From: Zygnema cylindricum
Taxonomy: Eukaryota > Streptophyta > Zygnematophyceae > Zygnematales > Zygnemataceae
NCBI GenBank assembly: GCA_037447655.1
Contig: JBBHKE010001956.1
Span: forward strand, 363,251-427,250
DNA: 64,000 bases
Direction of reading: 5' to 3'
The translations under genes were made by a program, and so were the position numbers. The notes under the pieces are model-generated. The model was not told the origin of the DNA. It did not search any database and saw only the letters and a list, made by a program, of their open reading frames with translations. Every line of letters starts with the position of its first letter. Positions within the stretch are counted from its first letter, which is position 1. Positions 21,701 to 36,700 of the stretch are shown piece after piece.

Positions 21701-24700
21701 CTAAATATTTATGAAAATATGTGAACAATGACATTATATTTTGATTTTTTTCATCAATATATAAGGTTTGGTTATTTAAACGTTTTCTTTTCTCTTGTTA
21801 AGTGACACTTTTTTCTCGTTTTTCTTCCTTTTAATTATTTGGAATGGAATGATTGATGTGAAGCAAGGGTGGAAAGCGAAAGGGAGGGGGAAGCGTGAGG
21901 ACAGAAACACACATGTATATTTACTTTTCATGTGGATTAGGTGTAAACGCCTGGATATCGATACCACAAGGGTGATGTAGTGGTTCGATCATGTATCATA
22001 TCGAGTGAAAGTTACGGTGGAAGTTGCAAGTTAGAGATATTAGGTTTAGTGCGTGTAACATAAGTGAGTCGTTTAAATGCCTGAATGTTGTTTGTTTTGG
22101 CATTTAGTGTTTGTCGCAAAATTCACAGTTTGGTGTATTTTACGACATATCCTGAATTAGTGAATTGTGTGCGGTATGGTATTGGAAGGTAGTTTTTGTT
22201 GTACTCTGTGTTTTATGACTTTGGAGATTGGCGAGAAGTTTTCTGAGCGATGTTTGTCACAAAGGTCAACAATGTTTCCATCGTTGTAATAACTATTTGA
22301 TGTCTTAGCCAACTAGAATGGCGGGAAGGTATTTAACGAAATTGACAAATTAGGGGGACAAGAATATTTCAAATTTACCAAGCCAATTGGAAAATGTTAC
22401 ACCTTAGACTAGATAATGGCCACTTCACGTCATGTAAACATTTACTATGTATGATGAATGTAATGGCGGTTCAAATAGTTCACGACACATCTATATCACA
22501 AACGTTGATGTCATAGAGGACTTCGGGAGTGAGGTTCGTTCGACTGGATCTTACCTTGTCCTCTGGATACTATGTACGTGGAGGTCACAAGAAAATGCCT
22601 ATGAGGTGAAGTGGGTTTTGTCAAACCGCTTTTCTATACCTAGTGGAACTAAAAGACAAGACATCGGACTTATGTGAGTGTGTTTCGTGGCGTATTAGGC
22701 CTTGTCGATGTCGATGTGTACTACGCCCAATGACTTCATTATGGGGTCTATAAGTTTGAATCAAATTTATGAGCTGAAATTTTATTTCAGGAAGCATTTT
22801 AAGGTGATGGACATGGAGTAGTGATGTATATTTGGGGATGGAAGCGTTAAAATATGTTTTTGGGGAACATCAGGTGAAGTTAAGATCAGTGTTGTAAAAA
22901 GGTGCTAGCAAGATTCTCATCGACAGATGATAAACCGCTTTCGACGCCTTTGGACTCAAATTGAGTATAGCAAGTTCGAGAATGTGGGGATAATGCATGT
23001 CCCATATAGAGAGGAAATCGGTTGCCTCGTGTACTTGAGTGTTCAAACTTTGGCCAGAACTTTGGCCAGGCATTTTGTTGCACATTTTATTGCACTTTTT
23101 GTTGAGCAGGTATTATAAGGCTCTTGAGAAGATTTATTGGGAAGAACTATTGTAAGGCTCTTGAGAAGATTTATTGGGAAGAATTGCCAGGTTCCAGGTT
23201 AGAAGTAACTTTAGATTGGTGTGTGAGTTGGAGCGTTGAAGTGTTACGGTTGTTGTGAAGCTGATCGGAGCAAAGACTTTAATGTCGAAAATTCTACCTT
23301 TAGGTGTGCCTTATTTGCGATGAAGCGGCTTGTTCGTGGAGTTTTTGTCTCTAGCCGACACGGGCGTGGAGTTCTAAGGAAGTCAAGTACATGGCGACAT
23401 GGAATGCTCTGAAGGTTACCGGATGAACAACATGTTAGAAAAGTAAAGAATCAATGTAGGGTGTACGAGTGTTTACCCAAAACATATCGAGTCTATTGCT
23501 TTGGTTTATAATCTTGTGTTTTATTATTATGGACAAAACACATTTGGATAACATGGCATTTTATGAGCGATTAGGTGAGAGGCAAAGAGTTGAGCTTTGT
23601 TTTGTTCTTATAGTCGAGGAAGTTGCTAATATGTTAACCAATGCATCCATGTTTGATGTCTATTGTTAAAGGCAGACCAAAGTTAGGCTTATTGTGACAA
23701 GGAGAGAGCATTTTTACAATGAGAGGGGGAATTATAGGATTTGGCATCGTGCGAATCATCGTATCGACAAAGTCTTCGTGTCCATATGTTGGTTTGGTTC
23801 CCTATGTCTAGTTCAGTATGGTTTCGTGCTTGTTACATTTCGTGGTACTATGCACGCGGTCCGGTCCAACGCAAAATTAGTTTCGACAATGTTTGGCTGA
23901 GTACGTGTAATCGTATTTGTCTCCTTATGTATTTCTTTGGAAGTTTCTTGTGTTAGTGGAAAACGTTTTGTTAGGTAATGTATTGTGTGTTCATATATAT
24001 GTTAAGATTTGAGTTTTGATTATGAGTATTATGTGGTAGAATAAGTGAAGTTCGTAAGAGTGAGAGTGAAGGAAAATGCTTTGGCTTATGTGTGTATTTC
24101 GCTCAAACTCTCTTACTGGTTATGATTACGTGTGTCTTATTGTGAGTTTTGTGTACATGCTTCCGGCTTGTCAAGTCGGTGTTGTGCAATCTGGTGTTTG
24201 AGTACTATCCTATCACGTAGTATGAAGGGAACATGTTACAGTTTTACCAAATTGGTTGCACTTTGTAGTCCTGTAAACATACACCTAGTAGACATACACC
24301 TAGTAGAAAGGGTGCAGGGAGAGTTTACGTACAAACGGTGCTGTGGACTGGTAGAATCGTTGTTCACTTGTCACTCGCTAACCATGTATATATTGACGTT
24401 AAGTGGATGATTGTCCACTGTAGCGTTTAATATACGCCTTTACAGTTGGCTATTGGGAATGTGGAAATGGCCCCATGGTATAATATATCAACTCCATTGA
24501 GCTTTAAAGGATCAAAACCCTTTCGATGTATTTATTAGAAGTGTACAGTGATTTTTTTTTTAACAACCTTGTAGCCAATAGCTTGGCGGCACTTAGTGGA
24601 TCGGATGGAGGGGAGGGAGGGTCGGGGCCGGGAATGGGAGGGGGAGAGTGCGGAAGTAGATAATAAATGGAAAAATAATATTGGATATTACGTAGTATTA

Positions 24701-27700
24701 ACAATAACAAAGAGTAAATAATAATAAGAGTTTATCTTTATATACTATTACTTTGTAACTTATGAATTCATACTTTTAACGTATATATGTATGTTTGTTT
24801 TTAAACGACTCATTTATAGTGGAAAACTTGTGTGATGGAATTTAGGCAAGTGGGGGAGGACGTGTATGCAAACAAATGCAATCTTGTGTAAGGAAATGAT
24901 ATTTTAACATCGTGTTTTTTTCCGTCTGTATTAATCCTTTTGACAACTATTTGTTTTTGATTTTTATATGTTATTCGAAAACATTTGGAACGGAATTTTC
25001 TATGTCAAAGGGTAGGGGGGCATGGCGAGATGCAGTAGTGAGAAAATATGACAACACTTATGTATATATGTTTTTGAAAAGGGGCGAAGTGGGGGGAGGA
25101 GGGGGGGAGCATCGATAAGATAAGTATTTCATGTTCTAAAATCTTATTTTTCTTGAATTTGAAATAGTCATTCGAAAATCTGGGATTGCTTGGTAAGGAT
25201 AATTCGGGGTGCTAATTTACTGAGAAGTCTTTTAAGGGTGGTTTTTTTTAGCAATTCCCGTTAGTTACATCTCCAATTTGCATGAAAATAAAATATTCTC
25301 CCAAAATCGACGTTTAAAAAAAAAACATACTTATTCCATAATAAAAGTACGCTGAACAGGTGCAAATCATTAACTGGATGTTTTGTAAGCAACCAAAACT
25401 TATAAAAAATATGCTTTTCTATTATCCAAGAACACAAAATTGCATAATGGAAGAAGTTTATAGTGTATGTGGTCTAATAATCAAGTAAGTATTATTTCAA
25501 TTCTTATAGCTCGATTGGGTTTGCAAAGACAAAAGATGCCCCGTAATATTGTTTTACACATTTCAATTTGTTAAAGATAAGGTAAAAACTAATCGTTGAA
25601 AACAAAATCTATTTAAAACTATAATTATCAAAATTTTTTATGAGGGTGATGGTGGTCAAAAACCCTTAAAAGATGTATTGACTTAAAAGTCACACTCAAA
25701 TCTTGTGTTTGACAACTTTGGAGCCTATACTGAATTGGAGGCACTTGGTGGGATGGGGGTTTTTTGGTGGGGGAGGAATACCCGGTGTTGCAGATATCTG
25801 GACAACAACATGTTGAGTGGAAGCATTCCATCGTCTATCGGTCAACTGGAATCCCTCAAAGACTTGTAAGTCACATGACGCTATGGTTATGTTACGAACC
25901 AAAAGTGTACTGTGAACGGTTATGTTCTGTGATGGAGGAACACGAATTTGTAATAAAAATGAGAAATTCTTAAAAATTACAATAATAAAAAAAAACAAAA
26001 AACAAAAAACAAAACAAAAAAAGAAAAACAAAATTACAAAAATAGAAGTAAATAACAAAAGATACAAATACATATAAGAAATTAATAATTCTTAACTTAT
26101 GTTAAACAACAATAATATTTATAAAATTTCATAACAGTGGTTACCAATATTAGTTTTTTTCGTAAGTATAATTATTAAAAGTAAAAAATAAGTACCTAAT
26201 AACGACGAGCTGATTTATAATAAAAAACAGGAAAGAAAATTACTTCCCACTTTTGTTTTTTTATAGTCAATATTTTTCGTTTTACCAAATTAAGCTTCCT
26301 TGTTTTTTTTTTGTTGTGTGAAAAAATCTAATAATGATAAATGAAATGACCTCATGGGAAAAGTGATGGAGGATGAAAACCATTTCGATGTATTAATTAT
26401 GACTGTACACTTAATGTTTTGTTTTTTCCATAACCTTGTAGCCAGCAACTTGGAAGCACTTAGTGGGTAGGTTAGTGGTCGGTGGGGTGGGAATTTCCGG
26501 TGTGTTAGATGGCTATTTGAAAACCAGTTGAGTGGAAGCATTCCGTCGTCCATTGGTCAATTGACATTCCTTCAAACATTGTTAGACACGACACAGTGGT
26601 GATGGTGTGCATCATAAGTGTACTCTAAATGATTATGGTTTGTGATGGAAGAAGAGGGGAGGAGGGGGGGTTGAGGTAGGAAGAAGGATTTGGGGAAAGT
26701 GCGGAATGGAAATCTAATATCACAAAGTATTAGGGATAGCAAATAGTAAACATTAATAAGAGTTTATCTTTTTATGATAATACTTTGTAACTCATGCATT
26801 CATGTTTACAATATGTATGTTATTGTTAGCAACTCATTTATAGTGGAAACATCATATGACCAATGGACGGAATTGTGAGGGGGGCGGTGTTGTGCATAGA
26901 AACAAATGGTTTCTTGTATAAGACGATCGTATTTCGATATCATGTTTTTCCCTCTATAGTAAGCTTTTTAATTCTTCTTGACGATAATTTTTTTTTTACT
27001 TACAGCTCTTTTTTTTTTAACATTTGGACCGAAATTATGTATTGGCGAGGGAATCTCTGGTGTCACAGGGATTTTTCAAGCAACCAGTTGAGTGGAAGCG
27101 TTCCGTTGTCAATTGGTCAATTGACATCCCTTCAAACATTGTAAGACACGACACAGTGGTGATGGTGTGCATCAAAAATGTACTCTAAAATATTACGGTT
27201 TGTGATGGAAAAAGAGGGGAGGAGGTGGGAAGGGTTCGGAGAAAGTACGAAAATAGACGATGAATGGATGTATAATATCACAAAATATTAACAATAACAA
27301 ATAATAAATAATATTAAGAGTTTATTTTTTTATGGTAATACTTTGTAACCCATGGATTCATGTTTTAAATATGTATGTTATTGTTAACAACTCATTTATA
27401 GTGAAAAAATTGTGTGACCAATAGAGAGAATTGTGGGGGGGAAAAGGCTATGTATAGGAACAAATGGTTTATGGTCTAAGATGACTGCATCGTGTTGTTT
27501 CCCTCTATATTAATCTTTTTAATAAGTTTTGATGATAATATTTTTTCTTGATTTATAACCATTTTTTTTAAACATTTTGAATGGAATTATGTATTGGCGA
27601 AGTAAGAGCACGGTGGAAAAGATAATTTTTTTTATGTGCTTTTTATTTCCAAAGGTGGGTGAGAGGGGGGGGGGAGATATTGGCTGGATAACTAATGTTT

Positions 27701-30700
27701 TCTCTTGAGATTTAAATTTTCCTGAATTTGAAAAGTTATTGAAAAATATAGGACTATGTTGTAAAGGTAATTCAAGGTGTTGATTTACTGAGGAATCAAA
27801 TACTCGTCCACCTACATTTGAATGTTTATATGGGTCATTCTAAGTTTCCGTGTTGCTCGTGGATTGTAAGATGTATCTCTGACGTTTTCAATTTGGTCGT
27901 ACGCAAAACTTTAGAGCTCGCTTAGACAACAGATCGACGAGTGTATTTCTATCAGTGTTACTGTCACACTAAATCTGATACATAAAATACTCAAAATATT
28001 TTCTAAGTCCTGAATCTCTCCCTCTCTCACGAAGGCTTACTGAGAGGTCAGTTTACGAAAAAAAACTCAACCTAAAATTTGGACTCTCAGTTACTTAGTC
28101 CACAAGCTTCCTTACAATAGGCCAACTTAGAAGCAGGTAATGCCTTTGCATGACTTTTATCATTTTGGAATTTGGCTGATAGTGCAATTTTATGACCTTT
28201 GAGAATAATTTTTCTTTTACAAAATGTAGTCTTGTATCCATATGTTTGCTTTTATAGTGATAACTCGGATTGGAGGCGATCGAGATGGCTACCTGGTTGT
28301 CACACCCGGCAACTTGTGCCCTTGTTTGTAGAAATCCTAGTTCATGCAAATGTGATTTAACCCATAGTAATTCTTTTATTGCAGCACTTGTTGCTTCACA
28401 CTGGTCGTATACCATTGGTACACGTGAAAAGGAAAAAAAATATCCACTTCGAACAAGCAATGAGAAGCGTACACGTCGTACAAGCCATGTGCCTTACGCC
28501 ACGGTGTATGCAAGTTGACCAAAATATCCTCGCACGCTCCTAATATCCGCTGTCCTTCAAAGTGTGCGGCGCCTTTTTGCAATTACGTTTCGAAATTTTG
28601 ATTTCCAATTTCAAAATTAAAATTTGGTCGCAAAATTTTCGTACGAATCATTAACTACCTTCCGCTGGTACAAATATTACCTACAGATACAAACATTACG
28701 TACATATTTTCATTTTGACGAATATTTTTAGATTTTTAAAATCTGAATACTAACCTACGTGGTATCTATCATGGTTGCAAACGGTTGTTTACTAGCCCGA
28801 CATAACGGAACGCCTTGCCACTAAACACTACAAAATTGAAGTTAGACGTCACACTACAAATAGACGTTAGGCGTCTCCTCATGTTTACTGGGACGGTCTA
28901 ATGGAATAGAGGCTTTATTAGTTGGGTTTGCAAAGACAAAGATGCCCCGTAATTCTGTTTTACACATCTCAATTTGTTAAAGGGAGTGTTAAAACTAATC
29001 GCTAAGTATATAACAAAAGTTACAGATAAATATGCTAAATCACTAATTCGTAATTTATGATAAATAGCAATAATTAATCATAATATTTCATAACAGTTGT
29101 TGCCAATATTAGTTATTGTCGCAAATATAATTAATAAATGTGAAATATAAGTTCCTAATAATGACTTGTTGAATTATAATAAAAAACAGGAAACAAATGT
29201 ACCTTCCTCTTTTGTTTTTTTATATTCAATGTTTTTTGTTTTGAAAGTTAAGCTTCCCAGTTTTTTTTGTTATGTTAAAAAATCTAATAATGATAAATGA
29301 AATAACGTGATCGGGGAAGTGATAGATGTTGAAAACCATTTCGATGTATTTATTAAGACTGTACACTTTATTTATTGTTTTTTCTATAACCTTGTAGCCA
29401 GCAACTTGGAAGCACTTAGTGGGTGGGTCAGTGGTCGGTGGGGTGGGAATCTCCGGTGACACAGAGTTCTAGCTAACAACCAGTTGAGTGGAAGCATTCC
29501 GTCTTCCATTGGTCAAATGACATCCCTTCAAGCATTGTAAGACGCGACACATTGGTGATGGTGTGCACCAAAAGTGTACTCTAATTGATTATGGTTTGTG
29601 ATGGAAGAAGAGGGGAGGAAGCGGGTTAAGGTAGGGGGAAGGATTCGGGGAAAGTGCGGAAATAGATGATGAATAAAAATATAATATCACAAAGTATTAG
29701 CGATAGCAAATAGTAAACATTAATAAGAGTTTATTTTTTTATGATAATACTTTGTAACTCATGGATTCACGTTTAAAATGTGTATGTTATTGTTAACAAC
29801 TCATTTATAGTGGAAAAATCGGGTAACCAATGGAGGAAATTGTGAGGGGGGGGGGGAAGGGTTGTGCATAGAAACAAATGGTTTCTTGTATTAGACGATC
29901 AAATTTCAATATCGTGTTTTTTCCTGTATTAAGCTTTTTAATTCTTCTTGGCGATATTTTTTTTTTGACTTTTAGCTCTTTTTTATTAAACATATGGAAC
30001 GGAATTATATATTGGCGAGGTAGGAACAAAAACATTTATGTGCATATTTTTTCGAAAGGGGGTGAGGGGGCGGGGGCGGGGGCGAGATATTGGTAGTACA
30101 ATTGGTTTTATCTCCTAAAATTTGATTTTTTTGATTTTAAAGTCATTGAAAAATAGCCGAATACCTGGTATAGATGATTCAGGGTGCTGATTTACCGAGG
30201 TCTTAAACTCATTTTTAAAGCAATTTGTGTTTATTCTTATGTTTCCCAAATTGCATGAAAATGAAATTTTCTTTCCAAATCTATATTTAAAAAAATATAT
30301 GTATATATATTTGCATACTATATTCTATAATAAAAGTATATGCAAAAGGTGTAAAATCATTAGCTAGATGTTGTATAAGAAACTAAATTCCTTTGTAACT
30401 ATGTGTTTTGAAAATCCAAAAATTCAAAACTGCATGATGGCAATAAATGTGATTTTACAAGAAAAAGCTCACGACATACACTACAACTATTCAATACTCT
30501 GGATATTATGTGGTCTACTGATCAAGTAAGTTCGTATTATTCAATTATTAGTTGGGTTTGCAAAGATAAAAGATGTCCCGTAATCCTGTTTTACACATTC
30601 CTATTTGCGAGTGGGAGTGTACGAAAATAAATTCTAGTTAAAATTATGATTATAAAATTTTTATCTGTTTGAAGGTGGTTAAAAACCCTTAAAGATGTAT

Positions 30701-33700
30701 TTACTTACAAGTCACACTCAAGTTTTTGTGGTTGACAACTTTGGAGCTCATACTGAATTGGAGGCACTTGGTGGGATGGGGGCTTTTTGGTGGGGGAGGA
30801 ATACCCGGTGTTGCAGATATCTGGACAGCAACAAGTTGAGTGGAAGCATTCCATCGTCTATCGGTCAACTGACATCCCTCCAATACTTGTAAGACACATG
30901 ACACTATGGTCATGTTACGAATCAAAAGTGTACTGTGAACGGTTATACTTTATGATGGAGGAACACGAATTTGCAATAACAATCAGAAATTACTACAAAT
31001 TCTAATAATATAAAAACAAAAAAACAAAAGTACAAAAACTAAAAATCGATTATTGCCCCACGTTGCTCTAAAAAACAAATCCACCGAAATAAATAGACGT
31101 AATCTCTTTTTGACTTTGAAGCTCCATAACGCTGTTAACAAGTTTGCTTTTGTTAATTTACACTGGATCAATATTCTTGTACTATTTGTGCCTGCCAAAT
31201 ATCAGATTTGTTTGCAATCTCATTTCTTGTCCACACTAAGTTGTGTGTTTGTTTTTGTTAATTTTTATACGTTTGTCCTTTTTTGCTAGAAATATCTGAA
31301 ATTTTGGTCACAAGTACTTCGGTGTGTCTTCTTTCATGCAACGAGAATTTGGATTTCTCCGTGAACATTTATAGAGTTACTTGGCGGAATATGGACTTAT
31401 TTGCAAAGTAAACCAAATAGTCTGATCCATTTATTTCTAGCTATAGTATTCATTACTTTTCGTTATTTTCTTATTCCTGTTTATATTTTCCCTTTAAAAT
31501 GGAATAATCTATGTGTAAAAATAGACGGAAGCCAAAGGTGAAAAGGTTGAAATATAGGATGTAAATATACATGTATATTTTTTATTCATATGCACATGCA
31601 TGTATAGAGGAGTCATTAGATGGACATACATCCTTTGTTTTTGAATTTATAATCATGAAAATTACTTTTGATTGTTTTGTTATCCATATCTGATACTTTT
31701 TCAAATTCTCAGTATCAACATGGTTTTATTGAGTGGTTATTACTATTTTGTGTTGTTATTTCTAATTGATTTTTAAAACTAGGAAAAATAAAAAGGTAGA
31801 GGGAAAAGGGTGGAGTGCACTCATGTGCACAACTTGTGTGTGAATATGAATCTCGTCATTAATAATACGAAATATATCCAAAAAAATGTTCATCATTTAT
31901 CCTTTAAGTGTGTCGGTGGGATAAATTCCCTTTAGATGTATTTTTTTGCTTTTCTTCTGAGTTTTTGGTTTATAGCTTTGCAGCCTATGTTAACCATGTG
32001 CCATTTGGCGTGGGAGGGGGGGGGGTTAATGGGCGCTCGCTTTCTCAGATGGCTATCTACAAACGAATTGAGTGGAAATATTCAGTCATTCATCGGTAAT
32101 CTGGCATCCTTGAAAGAATTGTAAGACACATGACACTGTGGTTATGCATGAAAAATGTTCTATAAATAGTTATGGTTTGTAATAGAGAAAAGAGGAGGAA
32201 AAAAGGGAGAGCGACGGGTAAAGGGAAGGGATGAGTGAAGACCATTAACAAAAATGTAATGGTAATTAACATTGAAAATAATAAATAACAGCAGTACACT
32301 TATAAATTTCATCATTACTCAAATAATATTAAATATAATTATAATAATTTATAACATTATAATATTAAATAGTGACTGCTGAGTGGAGAAAAGATTCTTT
32401 TTGAAATTTGGCACATACAAAATATCATGCAAAGTTCTCCTAACAATCTAGCCATTGATCTAACAATCCAGCTTTACACTACTCTAAGCATTTGACCCTC
32501 CAGAAGAGCCACAAGCATAGAAGATTTGATAGGTAGGGTTATATTTTAGATCTTTTAAAGCGGACTTGTTCCAGCACACTGCCGGAGTCCATGATCCACC
32601 CGAGGTCCTCCTCCCCCTCCATGAGTTTGGCGAGAGCAGAGAACTCGGTATTATTAGTTTTCGGAAAATTGACCACCTCAGATTTCTCCTCATTGTTTTC
32701 TTTCTCCGGTTCCTCATTTTGAAGTTGTTCCCCTTTGTCTCCATCCGGTACAGAAAATACCTGTTTCACAAGCTTTGAGAAAATAAGGCATTGTTTATAA
32801 AAATGGCGCTGAGCATAGCAATAGACACACTTGTCATATTGCTAAAAATTCCGAGTATTCTTAAATTTATTTCCTCTTGGAAACTTAGCATTAAAAGCTA
32901 CAGCTGGCTTTCCAAGCCTAATAGCTAAATTAGTAGTTTTTTCCTCAAGTACATATTCAATTGCCGTAGCTAGATTCTATAAAGATTTGTCTAGCTTTTT
33001 GAGATCGTCTGAGGCTCATTTATATTCTTCAGAAAGCCCCCTCATTAAGATCATGGACTGATAATAGGGAGGAAAATACCACCCGGAACATGCATTTTCA
33101 GCTAGCAATAATTTGAGACCATTACAATACTCTGACCATTACAATTCTCTGCCAGACTATCTCCTGCGTATTTATAATCCCAAATGTTTCCAGCAGTCAA
33201 AATTTCATGTTGGTCATTAGATCTTAAATAAGTATCCTTTAGAGATTTTCAAATTTTGAAAGCTTTTGTAATCTGAATATGTGTTATATGTAATTCTTTA
33301 AAAATCATTATTTTAATACGATGGAGGACCTACTCATTCTTTCTGTCCCAATTGGGATCAGATTCAACCATGGTGCCGTCGACCACATCAAAGAGTTTCA
33401 CTTGGGTGACGTAGGACTTCACTAGATCAGCCCAGTACAAGTATTTTTGTCCATCAAAAACCGGGATCCGTGAGGGTGGGCCTGTGACCTGTTGTTTTGG
33501 GACAACAACAGGAACTGAAAAAAAAAATATCAGTCGTCATCACAGAATTAGACAAGCTAGAAGCCCCACAGAAAGTTGGTTCAGACTCTAACTTCAACAA
33601 ATGATAAAGCATAAACCAGGCACACAATAGGCCTGCAAATCTACCACAATGTGAAAAACACAATGAGTGAAACCTATGCAAATTTACACAAAAAATTCTG

Positions 33701-36700
33701 AGAGATCTTCTCAAACAAAGTTATCAAAAATACAACATACTGTTTTTGATACAAACAAGTTCCTAACTCCAAAATTGTATAAGTCCTGCAAATCTCCCTC
33801 AATGTAAATAACACAATGAGGGACACATGCAAATTTACACAGAAATTTGGCAAAATGTAAATAACACAATGAGGGACACACCTATGCAAATTTACACGAA
33901 AAATGCAAATTTACACAGAAATTTGGCAACAAATCTGAGAGATCTTCTTAGTCAAAGTTATAAAAAACACAACATACAGTTTTTGATACAAACAAGTTCC
34001 TAACTCCAAAATTGTCTAAGTCCTGCAAATCTACCACAATGTAAATAACACAATGAGGGACACATGCAAATTTACACAGAAAATGCAAATTTACACAAAT
34101 TTGCCAACAGATTTGAGAGATATTCTCAGTCAAAGTTATCAAAAAGACAACATGCAGTTTTTGATACAAACAAGTTCCTAACTCCAAAATTGTCCAAGTC
34201 CTACTCATATACACAGAAGCCTACACTACTGGACGTACAGAGGCATACTAGCCGTACACTACCTAACACTTGACACTTCTATTACTGTGAGGATACCCGA
34301 TTAACACAAGGTATGTCATAATGAAATCATACTACGCTAATAAACTAATTACAAAAAGACAAACGTTTGTTTTCAAAATATTTACACCGACACGAGATTC
34401 TGAATGCTATGTAGGATTATCATGAATCTGGTCCTCCCCTCGTCAGCATTTGTCGACGGCCTCTGTCCGCCGTCCGCATATCAGACTCTATACCGTAGAT
34501 GAGCCTCCACATGTCACCCCTCAGGTGTATCCGTATACCCAAAAACGGATATTCTGGAATGTCTCCTCCCTAGTGACGATGCGTGTCTCGAGAGTGTACG
34601 CTTCGGTGTACTCCCTATTGTCATTGTAACACTAAATCTGGTTCAAATCTGGTTTATACTGAACCGGACTTGCCAGAAACATTCTAAATCCTGAAACCCT
34701 CTCTTTCTCCCCATACCCGAGGGAAAGAGAGGATTAAAGCTTTCAAAACAACACAAATTAAATAAGTTTGAACTATTCTGTTTTTATTAACCAATTGGGT
34801 TTTCAAAGGTAAAGTGTGTTTTGTAATCTTGTGGTACGTATTTTTATTCGTTGAATGGAACGTAAAATCTATTTGCTGAAAACAAAATCAGTTCAAAATT
34901 GACAATCTTTTTAGTAAATACCTTGCAGGATTTATTTAATAAGAATTCACACTCGTTTTTCTTTTATGACATTTGAGCCTACATTAAATTGGAGGCACTT
35001 GGCCGAGGGGGTGGGTCTTGGTGGGGGAGGAATACCCGGTATTGCAGACTCCTAAACAACAACAAGTTTAATGGAAGCATTCCATCGTCCATTGGTCAAT
35101 TGAAATCCATCAAATACTTGTAAGACACATGACGCTATGGTGATGCTACAAATCAAAAATGTACTCTAAATGGTTATGTTTTGTGATAGAGGAAGAGGGG
35201 ATGAGAAGGAGGGAAGGGTTCTCTAAAAAAATATTTCAATAATTTGTAATGAAAACACTAAGATAAAAATATTGCTGATGAAAAAACATTAAAAATAATG
35301 AAGAATACCAGCTAATAACTAGTAACTAATAAATAATACATATAACAGTAACATCAAATACTTGTAAGACACATGAATTTATGGTGATGTTATGAATAAA
35401 AAATGTACTTTAAATGGTGACGTTGCGCGACATCGTAGAAACAAACGCTCCGTTTGACGGCAAAGTAATTATTGTTAGGCATTTTTTGGGAACCCAAACA
35501 TTTTCAGCTTATCTCAACCGTTGGATTTTTCTTGAAAAGGAGCAATGCATGACAATTGAGTAGTGTTGGGTATTGGGTAATTTCATATCGCGATAATTTC
35601 GATATTCGATATCTCGAATATCGATCGAGCAAAGTCCTCGATATATCGTACCGAGACCAACATAATTTATCGCGATATATTGTACTTTATAAATTTAGTA
35701 TTTTATGTTATTACGTTGTTTTAGCGATAAAGACAAATTTTCTGATACGCGGCGTACGACGTGATTCTCGTTCCGTGACTTAAAGGTAACGCCGCAAAAT
35801 GTAACCGACAAAAAAGTACTAATACTGTAATTCATATAGTTAGTAATTCATAATTCATATAGTTACTTATTTAGTACGTACTACGTACAGAACTTCACAT
35901 ACGAAAATTTGAAATTTCACACTAATTTAGTCAAAGTATGATATGAAAAAAAAAATTCCAGACTGTTCAGGAAGGCAGGCATACGTACCAATCTGCAATC
36001 TGCAGGCAAATTGGTATGATTTTTTTTCTTGTTTTTAGGGTTTATTTTTTGAAGTGTTTGAAATGTGATTTTTTACTTTTATTTTTTATGAATTATTTTA
36101 TGAATTGTACAAAATGTGAATTTTATTATTATTTTTATTAATTGGAGTAGCAGTAGCTAGTACTACCTGCTGCAGTAGCACTGCCAGCAGCTAGTACTAC
36201 TGGCAGCAGTTGCAGCTAGTCCCAGTTGCAGTAGCACTAGTACTGGCAACAGCAGTAGGTAGTACTAGCAGCTGCAGTAGCACTAGTTCTGGCAGCAGCT
36301 GCACCTAGTACTGGCAGCTGCAATAGTACTAGTACTGGCATAAGCTAGTACTAGCAGCTGCAGCTAGTACTAGGTGCAGGCATAAGCAGTAGCTAGTACT
36401 ACCAGCTGCAGTAGCAGTAGTACTGGCAGCAGCAGTAGTATTAGCAGCAGTAGCAACTACCAAGATTTTTTTTTTTTTAAGAAGCCTCGATATATCGGCG
36501 ATATATCGCGATATTTTGATTTTCGATATATCGAAGCGATATATCGATTATCGGGTACCTGAAATTCGATATATATCGAATATCGGCAAATGGTCCTCGA
36601 TACCCAACACTACAATTGAGAATAAAAAATAAATTTGTGATGGGAATAAGCATCCTGTGTCCCCATGTTGGCTCCATCTATGTTGGCTATGTTCATGTTA

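Noticed and set aside
22447-22677. Open frame MYDECNGGSNSSRHIYITNV as a host gene
   Set aside because: Lies within the decayed copia element D, has no splice sites, and shows no family resemblance.
25764-31005. Repeated open frames starting MVGEEYPVLQISGQQ at 25,764 and 30,787
   Set aside because: They overlap LRR exons in a different frame and extend into intron; they reflect homologous modules, not a second protein.
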